A stretch of 64,000 nucleotides of DNA, from contig NC_084663.1 of the NCBI RefSeq assembly GCF_028389875.1, positions 94,059,765 to 94,123,764 on the forward strand, written 5' to 3'. A program made the position numbers and the translations under genes. Under the pieces are notes generated by a model. The model was not told the origin of the DNA and did no database searches. It saw nothing but the letters and a program-made list of their open reading frames with translations. How positions within the stretch are numbered: the stretch's first letter is position 1; the number at the start of each line of letters is the position of its first letter. Shown here one piece after another: positions 52,901-63,562 of the stretch. The stretch is from Rhea pennata. Taxonomy: Eukaryota; Chordata; Aves; Rheiformes; Rheidae.

Positions 52901-55900
52901 AGAAGAGATGAAGTTTGTCTTTATCTTGAAAATCCTGCACTTGCATTTTCTAAAGGGAAAAATCTTAGAGCACTCAGCTGAAGATACACAAAATGTCTAA
53001 GTGGAAAACTTAAAATTAACACCAAAGTTTCCAAGAGGAAACATCAATCAAAGCAAAAATTCAAAGCGGAAAATTCTGAACAAATCACCTCCAGGGAACA
53101 AACTTAGTTAAGTTTCAGTTGCAACAATTCTGCTCACATTCTGTATTTGAAAACACTAGAAGACATACTGAGTTTAACATACGACTGCGAAGTTCTGGGT
53201 TATAAATAGTATTCCACATACTTGGAATTTCTAGCAAACTACAAACCCTCAATAGTTTTGTAATAAAGCCTTTCCTCAAAATCTAATACCACTACATTTT
53301 CCATCTTGTGCTCTCTATATACATTCAAACACTTCTGCTGCCTAAATACCATGAGCACACAAGACAAAAGCTCAGCATAAAACTATTAATTCCAGAGTAA
53401 CTAAATCAATCCTAGTGAATTAAAATACATTATCTGCTTAGCAGCAAACAGAGAAATTGGGAACATCAGTCTTTCTTGAAGTAAAAAAAAGACAAGGGAG
53501 GATCTGACACAGTTTAAACATGAGGAGCTAATGTTTCTGAAAAACAAAGCCACTGAAAGCAGGCAGATCTGGGTACCTGATCACAAGAACTAGCAAGCAA
53601 CACAGAGTAAATGTACGGGAGAACTATGCAGTTGAGATAGTTATGTTGTATCTGAAGAGCTCAAAACTTCAAAGGGGGATCCAGCAAGCACTGAGGATTC
53701 TTGTGCGTTTTACTTTGAGCACGTTCTTAATAAGGGCATATAAGACCCTCTTATATAATCATAAGATGCTTTAAAAAAAATAAAATGAGCCCTGATCCAA
53801 CTAAAAAAAGAAAAATGCACGTGCTGAGACATGAAAAGTCCAAACTATATTTTGAAGTCAGAAACTCTTCAGTCCTATGAACTATAGTATCCAAGGTTAC
53901 TGAAAGGTAAAATACTGTTTCCAGAAACAGTGCTCAACTGAAGTAATAAGTAATATGCATTTAAGGAGAAAAGAAGTCACCTTCAATGTTACAGTGTCTC
54001 CCAGCAATGTCCCTTTGTAGTCTGTTGTGTAAGTCCAGTCATATGGTTTGACAACTTCCTTAGTGTGCTCAGTCTCACTCCTCAACAAAGGAGAAAGAAT
54101 TCAATATGCTTTGTAGTCATTCTTCTAAAAAAACTGCAACCTCACACAAGACTCATCTCCTTACTCTTCAAAAAGTTAAACAGCAACATTGCCCATGCTA
54201 GAATTATGATGTCAAGTCTGAACTGTACAGTGTTGCTTCTTTCACAACATCAGTTTACAGAATAATTTAAAAAACGTTACCAGAATCCCTATGCAAGCAC
54301 TATCTCAATCCTATCAGTCAAAATAAAGATTTTAATTTAATGTTGTTGAATATTTTATAGCTCAAGATCCTTTCTTCTTTAAACAGGCAGAAAGCAATCT
54401 GCAGACAACACAAAGCTATCATTAACACTGCACTTCACCTTAATTTTAATGACAAATTCTCTTCATGATTTATTCATAGGTGTTCTGCCACTAATTTGGT
54501 AAATACTAAGCAGTACAATTAGCTTTTCCTGCATGGTAATTGTCATTGAACACGTACAGCATTCTACACTTTGAATGCCAAAAGACACAATCTTGCAATG
54601 CTCAAGGCTCTATGATTTTGAACAAATGGAAACAGGATTAAGCCATGTTAAATCTGCCATTTAAGGAAGCCACAACACAACTGAGACTATAGTTAACACA
54701 GTTTAACAGATAGGATGATTATGGCAAAGAAAAGCTAGGTGACTTTTGCAATCATATGGTATATCTACAGCAGAAACAAATGCAACATGGTATCAAAAAT
54801 TCCAGTTCTCAGTCTGTACCTTTAACTGCTTTATCCTAGCTTCCCCTATAAAACACTAGTACTTGCCTACTGGTGATAGAATACTGTACCTGCTCTCCTG
54901 CCACTCCTCTGCACAAGCCACTTTGATCATACCTTGGCAATTATTGACACATTTTAAAGCATCTGTTGCATTGAACTCAATTCCAAAACCATGGTCATGT
55001 TGTATTCTTAGGATATTGTCTCCAAACATCATTTCTGGCAGGGAAGGCATGTGCAATTCATCAGCCAACCTGCACAGAGAGAGAGTTTAGATGAAGAGAG
55101 ACTCTGTTTGCACCAGCCAGGTAAAAAGTAGTCCAGGTCTCCAAATAAGAAAGTATTACTCGGACCACAGCAATTGAAAGTGATATTGTCAGTATGTTTT
55201 ACGCAACTTTGTTATTTTCCAAGTTTAAAAATCTGTCATGAGAGGCAGAATCATTGATAAAAATGCCTTTTCCAGTGTAAAAATATTCCTACATCTTTCC
55301 CTCTTTATCAGTCTTGTACAAAAGTCTCGTATGTGGGGAAATCAGAAATATTAGAATAGCATAATTTAGCAGCTTTCAGTCAGGGGAGAAAACTCTGGAT
55401 GGTCCACCGTCTACTTCTGCAGGTCACCAAAAAGAAGTTTAAGGAAAGGATGCTTACTGTTAGCAAGTTTAAATTCACTACACAGTCATCCATACCTCCA
55501 TCTTTAGAAGCCTACAGAAAGAGGCTGAAAATAATCCTAGCAGGATACCTTAGAAGCGAAGTGCAGAAGATGGAAGTGCTCAAATCACTATCTTCCCAAG
55601 CTTGTAGAGAATATGTACTGGCATTGGCAACCTCTAAAATCAAAAGCCAGAGCCACAGCTATAGATGCAACTGAATGAAGCACTACACAAACAATATGTG
55701 TGACCCTTGCAGAAAATCCCAAACCAACTCGTTTCACTTTTTTAAAAATCAGTTTTTATAATTTATATATATATACTCACTTGACATTTACACTGACCAA
55801 GTTCGCCAGAAGGCTTCATGCACTTCTAGCATTTCCTCCCCATCTCTACCTACTTTAATCATAGCAAGGTTAGAAAGAACATGGAATCTGAAGGGAAGAA

Positions 55901-57927
55901 AACTTTAGAAAATGCATCTACATACATGGATTAAAAAAAGAAATCCAGCTCACAACTTTCCTATCGATAAACAGTAAGGCATTCCTGTACAAAAGTGCTA
56001 TTTCTGTAATACTGCATACAAAAGAACATTATGCTGACCAATTTGAAATAAAAATAGCAGATTCATAGACCTGAAGAATAAGATTCTATGTTTTTTCCCA
56101 GAGAAGGCAGTATAAAGTTATAAACTTTCCATTTCATCCAGAATGGGCCCCTTGACCTGCACAAACCAACTCTAGCCCACAAGAGATTTCTGCAGCTATG
56201 GCATATTTAATCCTTCACCTTCCATAGAAGTTGCTGAGGGTTTTCCATGACATATGTTTACCAGAAATAAAATTGCTATAGGTAATAACTATGTTCTCCA
56301 AGTAATTAAAAAGAAAGGAGGGGGCAAAACACCAAAAGAAATCCATTACAAAAGGAAACTGATTAAAAGCACTCCAACCAGGTAGTGGTATTCTTCAGAC
56401 TTCAGGCAGAAGAATTGTTTGGAGCTCTATGCCAAGTGCCAAGATCTGCTTGCAAACAGCTAATTTTGGATTTCTCTTCCCTACCCTGTGAAGCTTCTTC
56501 TGTTCTTTCAGTCCTGAAAAACTGAAGAGTCCCACAAAAACATCAAAAGGGATGAAGAAAATTTCTGCAGAAAAAAAAAATACTGACAACTGCTTATTTT
56601 AAAACAGTTACAGTTAAAGAAACTGAATAGTTCAGGAGAGGACTGCAGTAGATAATCTGGCTTCTAGACTGGCAGTTCAACTCTAACTCTGGTTTAGAGA
56701 TGAGGAAAATTTAACATCTTCCTGATTGTAAGAACAGAGATCTTAATTTTTTATGAACCAGCATCTTGCAAGAGACGGCTTCACAAACATGCCTGAAAAA
56801 TGAGATGAGAGTGTAAAAATAGAGCCCAGATATAGTTTAACTGGAGGTTGGGTTAAAGAAGATGGATTAAAACATAAGATTCATGCATTCTTATGTGCAA
56901 CTACAGTATCAGTAGTTAAAAACACTCAGCGAAGGTTATTTTATTCACTGAGCATAGGATAAAAATGAAGAAAGGAATGTAGTTTTTATCTGTTTTGAGG
57001 CACACATCTACAAAAAAGTGAATATATTGCTGTTTTATGTAAAAAAAAATCACAGCTTCAGAAGATGAGACTTTAGCAAACAATCTTACCCTCAGAAAAG
57101 TTACAAGCAGTAAGAACCAAAATATATTTATGATGGCTAATAGAATTTTCATATACTTATTACAAAAATACAAAGAGGGATCTGACAAATTCATCTGCCT
57201 GCAAGTACAGCTATGGCACTAAATAGTTGAGATTTACATTAGCAAATCTGACATCAAGTACCTGATGCTGACAGGAGCATTTTTCCAACTATTTTATAGC
57301 AATAGAAATTAATATTACAATGAGAGAGCAAATACTTAATTTTGATGAACTCCACTATTTTAGAATAACCACTAGCATAAGATAGATAAGATAAATCAAT
57401 GGACTATATTTAAGAGACCCTTAATTGTTCTTAAAAATAATTAAGAAAAATAAGCTTATAGCCAGCAGGCTTCAGTTCACAGAAGTCCAGATTTCCAGCA
57501 AAAAAAGCGTTAGCAATTATAAAAACAAGCAAAAAACTGAAAATCATCACGCTTGTAAACTAAAGCGTCTCCACTTCTTAAGCCAAAAGATCAAGCTTTG
57601 CTCACAGGAGAAGATAGAAGGCAAGGCAAGAAAAAGAAAAAAAACAAAAAAAGGAAAGGATCTGCTGGGAGCAACAGCCCGCCCGCCCTGCCGAAGGGGC
57701 ATTGCTTATTTCCCGTAAGGCCCTTAGCTGCGGGGAGCGAGGCCCGGCGGCCCGCTGCTGCTGCTGCTGCTGCTGCCGCCGCCGCCGCCGCCGCCACCGC
57801 CCCCCCGCCGGCCCGGCCCGGCCCACCTCTCGGCCTGCGCCGATTTCATGATGTGCGTCTGGGCGGCGCTCAGCTTCCAGGGCCCGAAAGTGAAGTCGCG
57901 GCGGCTGCTCTGGAAAACGGGGTGCAT
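49758..57927 (-). CDS. TIPRL: TIPRL, TIP41-like PP2A-binding regulator, 7 coding exons
   Basis: TIP41-family protein. Family members bind the catalytic subunits of PP2A, PP4 and PP6 and are linked to TOR and DNA-damage signalling; it is cytosolic. Coding exons on the minus strand: 57927-57827, 55069-54890, 54080-53981, 52856-52725, 52474-52379, 51609-51547, 49907-49758. They sum to 822 nt, 273 residues plus stop; I recall 272 in human. Diagnostic blocks are [104 protein letters not shown] and [17 protein letters not shown]. The N-terminus (MHPVFQSS) and the last 25 residues are the least conserved parts. The ATG at 57927 was chosen by alignment with human MMIHGFQSS; no other ATG lies just upstream in frame. 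Confidence 0.97.
49908..51546 (-). other. TIPRL: TIPRL intron 6
   Basis: 1.64 kb, AT-rich, nothing recognised. Confidence 0.88.
51547..51609 (-). CDS. TIPRL: TIPRL coding exon 6
   Basis: 63 bp, 21 codons, residues 204-224. [20 protein letters not shown] then K. Acceptor CCCATTAG, donor GTATTA. Confidence 0.95.
52379..52474 (-). CDS. TIPRL: TIPRL coding exon 5
   Basis: 96 bp, 32 codons, residues 172-203. [20 protein letters not shown] to TRLHHE. Acceptor ATTTTTGCAG, donor GTAGAC. Confidence 0.96.
52725..52856 (-). CDS. TIPRL: TIPRL coding exon 4
   Basis: 132 bp, 44 codons, residues 128-171. [20 protein letters not shown] to SLSVKI. Acceptor GTTCTTCAG, donor GTGAGT. Confidence 0.97.
53981..54080 (-). 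CDS. TIPRL: TIPRL coding exon 3
   Basis: 100 bp, residues 94-127. [20 protein letters not shown] to TVTLK. Acceptor TTTGTTGAG, donor GTGACT. Confidence 0.95.
54081..54889 (-). other. TIPRL: TIPRL intron 2
   Basis: 809 bp, nothing recognised. Confidence 0.88.
54890..55069 (-). CDS. TIPRL: TIPRL coding exon 2
   Basis: 180 bp, residues 34-94. [20 protein letters not shown] to CAEEWQES. Acceptor CTCTGTGCAG, donor GTACAG. Confidence 0.97.
55070..57826 (-). other. TIPRL: TIPRL intron 1
   Basis: 2.76 kb. Its 5' end (57660-57826) is in the CpG island and carries a CTG/CCG repeat. The rest is AT-rich with only short chance frames (the longest is 97 codons on the plus strand). Confidence 0.88.
57755..57793. 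repeat. TIPRL: Adjacent CTG and CCG trinucleotide repeats
   Basis: (CTG)7 at 57755-57775 runs directly into (CCG)6 at 57776-57793 on the plus strand, which reads (CGG)n then (CAG)n in TIPRL intron 1. It lies 34 bases from the exon 1 donor. Confidence 0.95.
57827..57927 (-). CDS. TIPRL: TIPRL coding exon 1
   Basis: 101 bp, residues 1-34 (split). [20 protein letters not shown] onward. It lies in the CpG island. Donor GTGGGC, followed at once by a GC-rich trinucleotide repeat. Confidence 0.95.
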
Positions 57928-58420
57928 GATGGCGGCGGCGACCGGGGGTGGGGGGCGGCCCCGCCGAGGCAGCAGCGAGGAGAGGGCAGCGGGCCGCTGG
58001 CTGGCCCGCCCGCCCGCCCGCACCGCACCGCACCGCACCGCACGGCGCTGCTGCGCCCGCAGACCGCTAACGGTAACGGCACCGCTAACACTCCCGCGGG
58101 CTTCCGGTTCCGGGAGCGGCCGCTGCGCGCGCAGCCCAGGAAGGCGCCATGGGGGCCGCGAGGCGCCGCACGCGGGGAGGGAAGGCGGTCGAGTGTCACG
58201 TGACGGTGGGCAGGGCGCCCCCTTGAGGGCTTGCCCGGCGGGGGTGCTTGTGCCTGGACTCCTCGGTCGGGGGGCGGCGTGTGGGGTTCCGGGACCGCGA
58301 GGGAGCCTCCCGCGAAACCGGGCTTCAGGCGCCACAGCCACGGGCGCGAATTGTGCGCAAGCTGTGACCGGCGTTGAGCTGCCCAGGCCGGTCAGCGAGC
58401 GAAAAGATCTGTGCCTGTTC

Positions 58421-59379
58421 TGCTCTCCTCTCTTCGTCTTGTCTCTGCTGTGGGAGCTAGGAGTTGAGGTCGTGGGGCAGTGTGTCTCGCTGCTAATGCG
58501 GGATTTATGTAGTGTTTCTGCTGACGGGTGTGTTAGAGACACACTGGGACCTCGAAGCTGTGATGGTCCCTTACTAGGACTGAGATGTTCGGAGGATCAG
58601 GAAGTGTCACTAGTTTTCTCTTGTTGGTACATAAAAACACCTTATTTTCTACACGTTACATATGTACTTTTAGAATCTCCTGCATTTGTTTGCTGTCTTC
58701 TCGAATGCTGCCCAAAGATGATTTTGAATGCCAAGAGAATGGCCATGGGAATGAGAGACACATGTCACAAGGAACTACATCTGTCCGAGAACGTCTATTA
58801 TCTATCCTAAATTACAGAGCAATGCAAAATTCTAAATTACACACAAAGCTGCAGTCAGAGCAGCTGTCCTCTGCACTAAGGGCCTTGCCAGATTACGGAG
58901 AAGCTCAGAATAAGGAATGCACAAAAACAGTATTCAATTACCCTTGGCCCTTTATGCTGTAGTTTGTGTCTTGCTTCCTGAAAAAGGGAAAAAAAGATAC
59001 CCCCTTTTCCCCTCCCCCATTTACTCTAGTAAGGCACATGTATTTCTTTTAAAAGCATTCCATGGTCTGGGAAGTCTCAGAATTAGGATCTGTCCCTCTT
59101 TGTGCCTCTTACTTACTTTTCCTATGTGCTTGGGCAAGTCATTTCACCTCTTGATCTGTGTAAAACTGAATCCTTCCTACTGAACCTCCGAGGTTTCAAA
59201 TGAATGAACGTATCACAGACCGGTAACAGTGCCTCAGGACCAGCCTGCAGACAGAAAATACCGTCCCCGTTTGGCGGGGTAGCTGCGTTATTTGCCCCCC
59301 AAAAAAGCACGCAAAAAGGCAAAAGAGCAGCCTGGCTAGAAGCCTCCCCAAAGATAGATACAGCTGACTCGGAGCAAGC
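58421..59379. other. Gap between TIPRL and GPR161 islands
   Basis: About 1 kb of ordinary composition between two CpG islands. A 125-codon plus-strand frame (58585-58962) has no recognised family. A MIR-like fragment lies near its right end. Confidence 0.6.
59090..59185 (-). mobile_element. MIR-like SINE fragment, minus orientation
   Basis: GCTTGGGCAAGTCATTTCACC then TCTTGATCTGTGTAAAACTGA match the complement of the MIR core (TTGGGCAAGTCACTT, CATCTGTAAAATGG). Confidence 0.6.
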
Positions 59380-60280
59380 GGCGCTGGGAGGACCCCGATC
59401 GCGCATCGCCAGCCAGACCCAGCCCTCTCCGGCGAGGCTCCGGGCGATGGGTGCCCGAAGGCACCGCGTTGTGGGCGCTCTCCGCGCACCGAGCGACACC
59501 CCGCGGCACTGCCGCTGCAGCGCTGCCGCCCCCCGTGCCGTCCCGGCGGCGGGATGGGGCGACGGGTGCGCCGCGGCGGGGCGGAGGGGGGAAAGCCGGG
59601 CAGAGGGCGCGGCGGGCCGGAAAACGGAGGGAGGCGGAGCGGGAGAGGAGGGGGCCGCCGCGGCGGGAGGAGGCAGGGGCATGGCGGGGGGAGGGTCGGG
59701 CCGCGGCTCGGGGCCTCCCTCCCGGCGGCGGCGGCGGGGGGCTCGGGGCGCTGTAGCCCGAAACGTGCCGCCTTGGCGGCGGGGCGGTGAGTGCGCGCGC
59801 CGGCGCCGACGGCCGTTGCGGCGGCCGTTACGCGGGAGGGAGCGGCCGCGGCGGGATGGGGGAGGGGAACGGCCGTTACAGCGGCAGCGGGGCGGGAACC
59901 CAGCTCTCCGCCGAGGCGGCGGGCGGGGCTCGGCGCGGCGCTGCGGGCTGAGGGATGCCTGGCCCGGTGGAGGCTGCCCCCCGGCTCCGCGCGTTGCTGG
60001 CGGCGGACAGAGATTGGGGGGGAAATGGAGGCTCTTCCCGGGGCCTCCCGGCAGCGGGAGAGAGGGCCGTGCGGTGCCCGCGGGAACCGGGGGAGCCTGC
60101 CCGGGGCCGCTTCCCGCCACCTGCCCCCCGGCCCTGCGGCATCCCGCAGGCTCCCGCCGCGGGCCCCACGGCAGAGGCCCTCGCCTCGAAGGGGCTCCGC
60201 GAAGATGTCGCTTCCCCCTCCTCTCGCTTAACCCTTGCGGGCTGCGCTTAACAAAGTAAAGCCCCGCTAGCCGCGACCCT
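59380..60280. promoter_or_regulatory. GPR161: CpG-island promoter of GPR161
   Basis: Very GC-rich, CpG-dense block 5' of GPR161 and head to head with the TIPRL island. The 401-codon minus-strand and 351-codon plus-strand frames that cross it show only Arg/Pro/Gly/Ala-rich low complexity and are not believed to be genes. Confidence 0.8.
59700..59786 (+). other. GPR161: Candidate GPR161 5' non-coding exon ending at a splice donor
   Basis: A GTGAGT donor follows GGGGCG at 59787 within the CpG island. The start of the exon is unknown and the left border given is only nominal. Joining to the coding exon at 61933 is inferred. Confidence 0.3.
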
Positions 60281-61932
60281 TCCTCCCACCCCCCACGTTT
60301 TCTCGCCAACTGGTGCTGCAGCCGCACATGGTTTTAATCAGGGAAGCAGCACTGGCTTTCTCTCAAGGGCTTTGCTCGTGCCTGTGCGTCAGCATGCCTG
60401 CTCCCTGCTGCTTCGTCTCCCCCAGAAGGGTTCAGCCGGCGACAGGCCATCCAGCCCTGCAGCCGGTGTGCTGTTGGCACCAGTAGCAGCACCAGCCCTG
60501 GGCAGAGACCCCCCTTCCTCCCTGGTTGTCTGAGCTGCGGACCACAGAGCCAGGGCCTTCTGCCCATTCAGTTCCCTGCTGGCTGGTGCACAGGTTTGCT
60601 GGGCACTTTTTCCTCCTTTTGGGTAACGCAGGGTTGGATGCAGCTCTGAGGGGAAGGGTAGGAGCACATGACCTGGGCATCACTAGTGTAAGAAGGAGTT
60701 AGGTAGCCTCTTTTCTAAAATCTGCATGTTTTAAAAAGTGTTGGAAAGACTTACAAAGATAATGCAGGTATATTTAGAGATAAACTTTAAGAGAAACACT
60801 ATTACAAACAGTTGACCAATAGTTTCAGTGGAGAAGAGTTAAGGTAGATTTTACAAAGCATGGCTCAATAATGCCTTCAATTAGGCTGTTAGGAAGGCAC
60901 AGATAAAAATTGAAAAAATGTGGCTCTTCAGCCTGATAATGTTGGCTAAGGGCACAACAACCTCACAGATAGAAGAGATTCTTGAGTACTTCTGGCCATT
61001 TGGGAAAAACAGATAGGCATAGTTGCAGCTGAGATACCCTCAGTGGGTCACTGATTTCCAAGAAATTTTAAGATCAACTTCGTATTACTTGGTGGAGTCT
61101 TTTTTTGTTTTTTCAGTTTTCATACATGCATTTTTGGTGTTTTTTCAGTTTGCTGGCCTGCAGATGGGTGTAGAATTGAATGAACCAGTTAGGAATGCCT
61201 GTGGTAGACAGCAGGCAAAAGGCTGCTGCAGAACTGGGGGAAATACTGAGGTCTGACAAAACTGATGTTATGAGTCAGGGGGATGGATGTTGGGCAGTGG
61301 TCGCTGTGGTAGCTAAGGTGATCGTGAACGTGGAGAAGTGACATTAGGAGATTATGTTGCAGTGCTCCCTGATTCTTTGAATGTTACCTAGCAACTGTTA
61401 AGAGCTAGCAGGGTATGACTAGCCAGGCATCCACAGACCACCAGAAAATGCTGCATTGGCAGAATACAATGTCAGAATAAGCAGACAGGAAAAATGATTT
61501 TTTTTTAACTGAGAGAAAGAAAGACTAATAGTTACATCATTATTGTTTCTTCACAGCCTAGATGAAAGGACTGAGTGAGATGTACAGCTGGTAAGTATGG
61601 CTAATGAGTGCTTAGAAGCAAGTAAGATCTCTAGAAAAATACAAGGAAGAAAATTAAAATAGTTTATTTAATTTCTTCCTCCCCCCATCCCTTTCCATCC
61701 GCTTCTTTCTGCACTTCAGAGGGTTTCTCCCCTCTTCTAGATTTAAAGCTGTCATTGACCTCTTTGGTGTGCCCATGAGCAACTTCCTGCCCCTTTGTTT
61801 TCCTATCTAAAATGGTTTCCAGTATCCTACAGGTAAAGTTTAATTAATGTGGGTAGAAGAGCCCCTGATTTTTGGAGAGGGTGTGAGGGAATCTGGCCTG
61901 AATGTCTCTGAGGGTTGTTTTTCTGCTTCTAG
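60281..61932 (+). other. GPR161: GPR161 5' intron region
   Basis: Between the CpG island and the first coding exon. It contains one candidate 34-bp exon (61557-61590) and otherwise no recognised feature. Confidence 0.5.
61557..61590 (+). other. GPR161: Candidate 34-bp GPR161 5' exon
   Basis: Bounded by TTGTTTCTTCACAG and GTAAGTATGG, both strong splice signals. If spliced to 61933 its own ATG (61562) opens a frame that overlaps the GPR161 start out of frame, so inclusion would be expected to lower receptor translation. Confidence 0.35.
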
Positions 61933-62344
61933 CTGCTCAGCATGTCTTGGCTGCTCCAGCTCTGCACGCTCTGACCATGAGCAGCAATTCCTCCCTCATC
62001 AGTGTGAAGGGCCTGAGGAACCTCACCACACAGGAAAACGGGGCTGTCAGAGTCACCGAGTCAATTGCTATAATTGTCATTGCCATTTTCATCTGTTTGG
62101 GCAACCTGGTGATTGTTGTCACCCTCTACCGGAAGTCTTACCTTCTCACATTGAGCAACAAGTTCGTGTTCAGCCTGACCCTCTCCAACTTTCTTCTCTC
62201 TGTACTGGTACTACCTTTTGTTGTCACCAGCTCCATCAGGAGAGAATGGATCTTTGGAGTTGTTTGGTGCAACTTCTCAGCACTGCTCTACATGCTGATT
62301 AGCTCAGCCAGCATGCTCACTCTTGGACTCATAGCAATAGACCG
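61933..62344 (+). CDS. GPR161: GPR161 first coding exon (with short 5' UTR part)
   Basis: The acceptor TTTTTCTGCTTCTAG ends at 61932; the coding part starts at 61977 and ends in the DRY motif before GTAAGT. It encodes the N-terminus with NSS and NLT N-glycosylation sites and TM1-TM3. A 10-codon upstream frame occupies 61942-61974. Confidence 0.93.
61942..61974 (+). promoter_or_regulatory. GPR161: Short upstream ORF ending 2 nt before the GPR161 ATG
   Basis: ATG TCT TGG and so on encodes [10 protein letters not shown] with its TGA at 61972-61974; the main ATG is at 61977. The layout suits termination-reinitiation or leaky scanning control. Function is inferred. Confidence 0.6.
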
Positions 62345-63562
62345 GTAAGTAGCTCTTTTATAATGGTTGAAAACAAATTGCCTAGTTGTTTAATGTCTTA
62401 TAATGTTGTTATAATGACTTACCATTAATTTCACTCACCCCTCCGGAGATTTTGAGACAGAACAGAAGAAAGTGTTATCGTCAATAATGCAAAATACTGT
62501 CATGCATCTAGAGTTTTTTAAAGCTGTTGATAGTATAATAACATATCACTTGAGAAAGAGTAAGTAAACAAAATTCTAAATGTACCCTAAGCATGCATTC
62601 ACAGAGGGAGACAGAGTTAATAGCTGCATGCGTGCCCTCAGGTGACTTTCACAGCCTTGCCCACAAAGATGCAATTCTTAAATAAAACTATTCATAACAA
62701 GATCCCTGAGCCCACTTTGAGATTTGGAGAAAATAGCTTGTTTTACAAATACGAATAGATATTGATATCATTAAATATGTTTCTTTTTTGCTGTACATTT
62801 CTTATGCTCCTATTGACTGTTCCTTTTTGTGAACCAGGTACTATGCTGTCCTGTATCCAATGGTTTACCCAATGAAGATTACAGGCAACAGAGCAGTGGT
62901 AGCTCTTGTCTATGTGTGGCTACATTCCCTTATTGGCTGTCTCCCTCCCCTCTTTGGCTGGTCGTCTTTGGAATTTGACCAGTTCAAATGGATGTGTGTG
63001 GCAGCCTGGCATAAAGAGGCTGGCTACACTGCCTTTTGGCAAATCTGGTGTGCGTTGCTGCCTTTCTTGGTCATGATGATCTGCTATGGATTCATATTCC
63101 GTGTGGCTAGGATTAAAGCTCGCAAAATCCACTGTGGTAGTGTGGTTATTGTGGAAGAAGACTCTCAGAGGAATGGGAGGAAGAACTCCAGCACCTCCAC
63201 GTCCTCTTCAGGCAGCCGAAGGAATGCATTCCAAGGAGTTGTCTACTCTGCCAACCAGTGCAAAGCTTTCATAACCATCTTGGTTGTCATCGGTGCTTTT
63301 GTGATTACATGGGGGCCTTACATGGTAGTAATTACATCAGAGGCACTTTGGGGGAAAAATAGTATTTCCCCTGCCTGGGAGACATTAGCTACATGGTTGT
63401 CCTTTTCCAGTGCCATTTGCCATCCACTGATTTATGGACTGTGGAACAAAACAGTGCGCAAAGAACTACTAGGAATGTGCTTTGGGGATCGGTATTACCG
63501 CGAGTCCTTTGTTCAGCGGCATAGGACATCAAGGCTCTTCAGCATTTCCAATAGGATCACAG
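61977..63562 (+). CDS. GPR161: GPR161, ciliary orphan GPCR, first two coding exons (3' part beyond window)
   Basis: Class A receptor that localises to primary cilia, raises cAMP and restrains Hedgehog signalling through PKA and GLI processing (known from mammals). Coding parts are 61977-62344 and 62838-63562, joined inside the DRY codon R (ATAGACCG | GTAC), giving residues 1-364. All seven membrane segments are present: TM1 with [10 protein letters not shown]2 ending [10 protein letters not shown]3 ending AIDRYYAV, TM4 [12 protein letters not shown]5 [18 protein letters not shown]6 [18 protein letters not shown] and TM7 [12 protein letters not shown], where HPLIY stands for NPxxY as in the mammalian protein. 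The third intracellular loop holds IKARK (215-219), the reported [V/I]KARK ciliary-targeting motif, and a Ser-rich run. The start at 61977 (ACCATGA) aligns with human MSLNSS. The C-terminal tail exons begin after ITG|D and are off the window. Confidence 0.96.
62345..62837 (+). other. GPR161: GPR161 intron within the DRY motif
   Basis: 493 bp intron with GTAAGT donor and GAACCAG acceptor. Nothing else recognised. Confidence 0.92.
62838..63562 (+). CDS. GPR161: GPR161 second coding exon
   Basis: 725 bp, residues 123-364, from [18 protein letters not shown] through TM4-TM7 to FSISNRIT, then the donor GTAAGC. The C-terminal tail should begin in the next exon with the split codon for D. Confidence 0.96.

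Larger units (their letters stand above)
51610..53980 (-). other. TIPRL: TIPRL introns 3, 4 and 5
   Basis: Intron 5 is 51610-52378, intron 4 is 52475-52724, intron 3 is 52857-53980. Apart from a short AAAT repeat near 51785-51800, nothing recognised. Confidence 0.85.
57660..58420. promoter_or_regulatory. TIPRL: CpG-island promoter of TIPRL
   Basis: CpG-dense sequence containing TIPRL exon 1 and its upstream flank, including a CACCG pentamer repeat (58019-58043), two GCTAACG-like boxes near 58066-58090 and a CACGTGAC E-box at 58197-58204. Long open frames of 200-320 codons across it are compositional. Confidence 0.85.

Noticed and set aside
57598-58810. Several 200-320 codon frames around the TIPRL first exon
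   Set aside because: Shadows of the CpG island and trinucleotide repeats; only the short TIPRL exon 1 reading is supported by homology and splice sites.
58585-58962. 125-codon frame between the TIPRL and GPR161 islands
   Set aside because: No family resemblance; starts in low-quality context and lies beside a MIR fragment.
59122-60327. 401-codon minus-strand and 351-codon plus-strand frames
   Set aside because: Both exist because the GPR161 CpG island is poor in stop codons; the translations are compositional and mutually overlapping.
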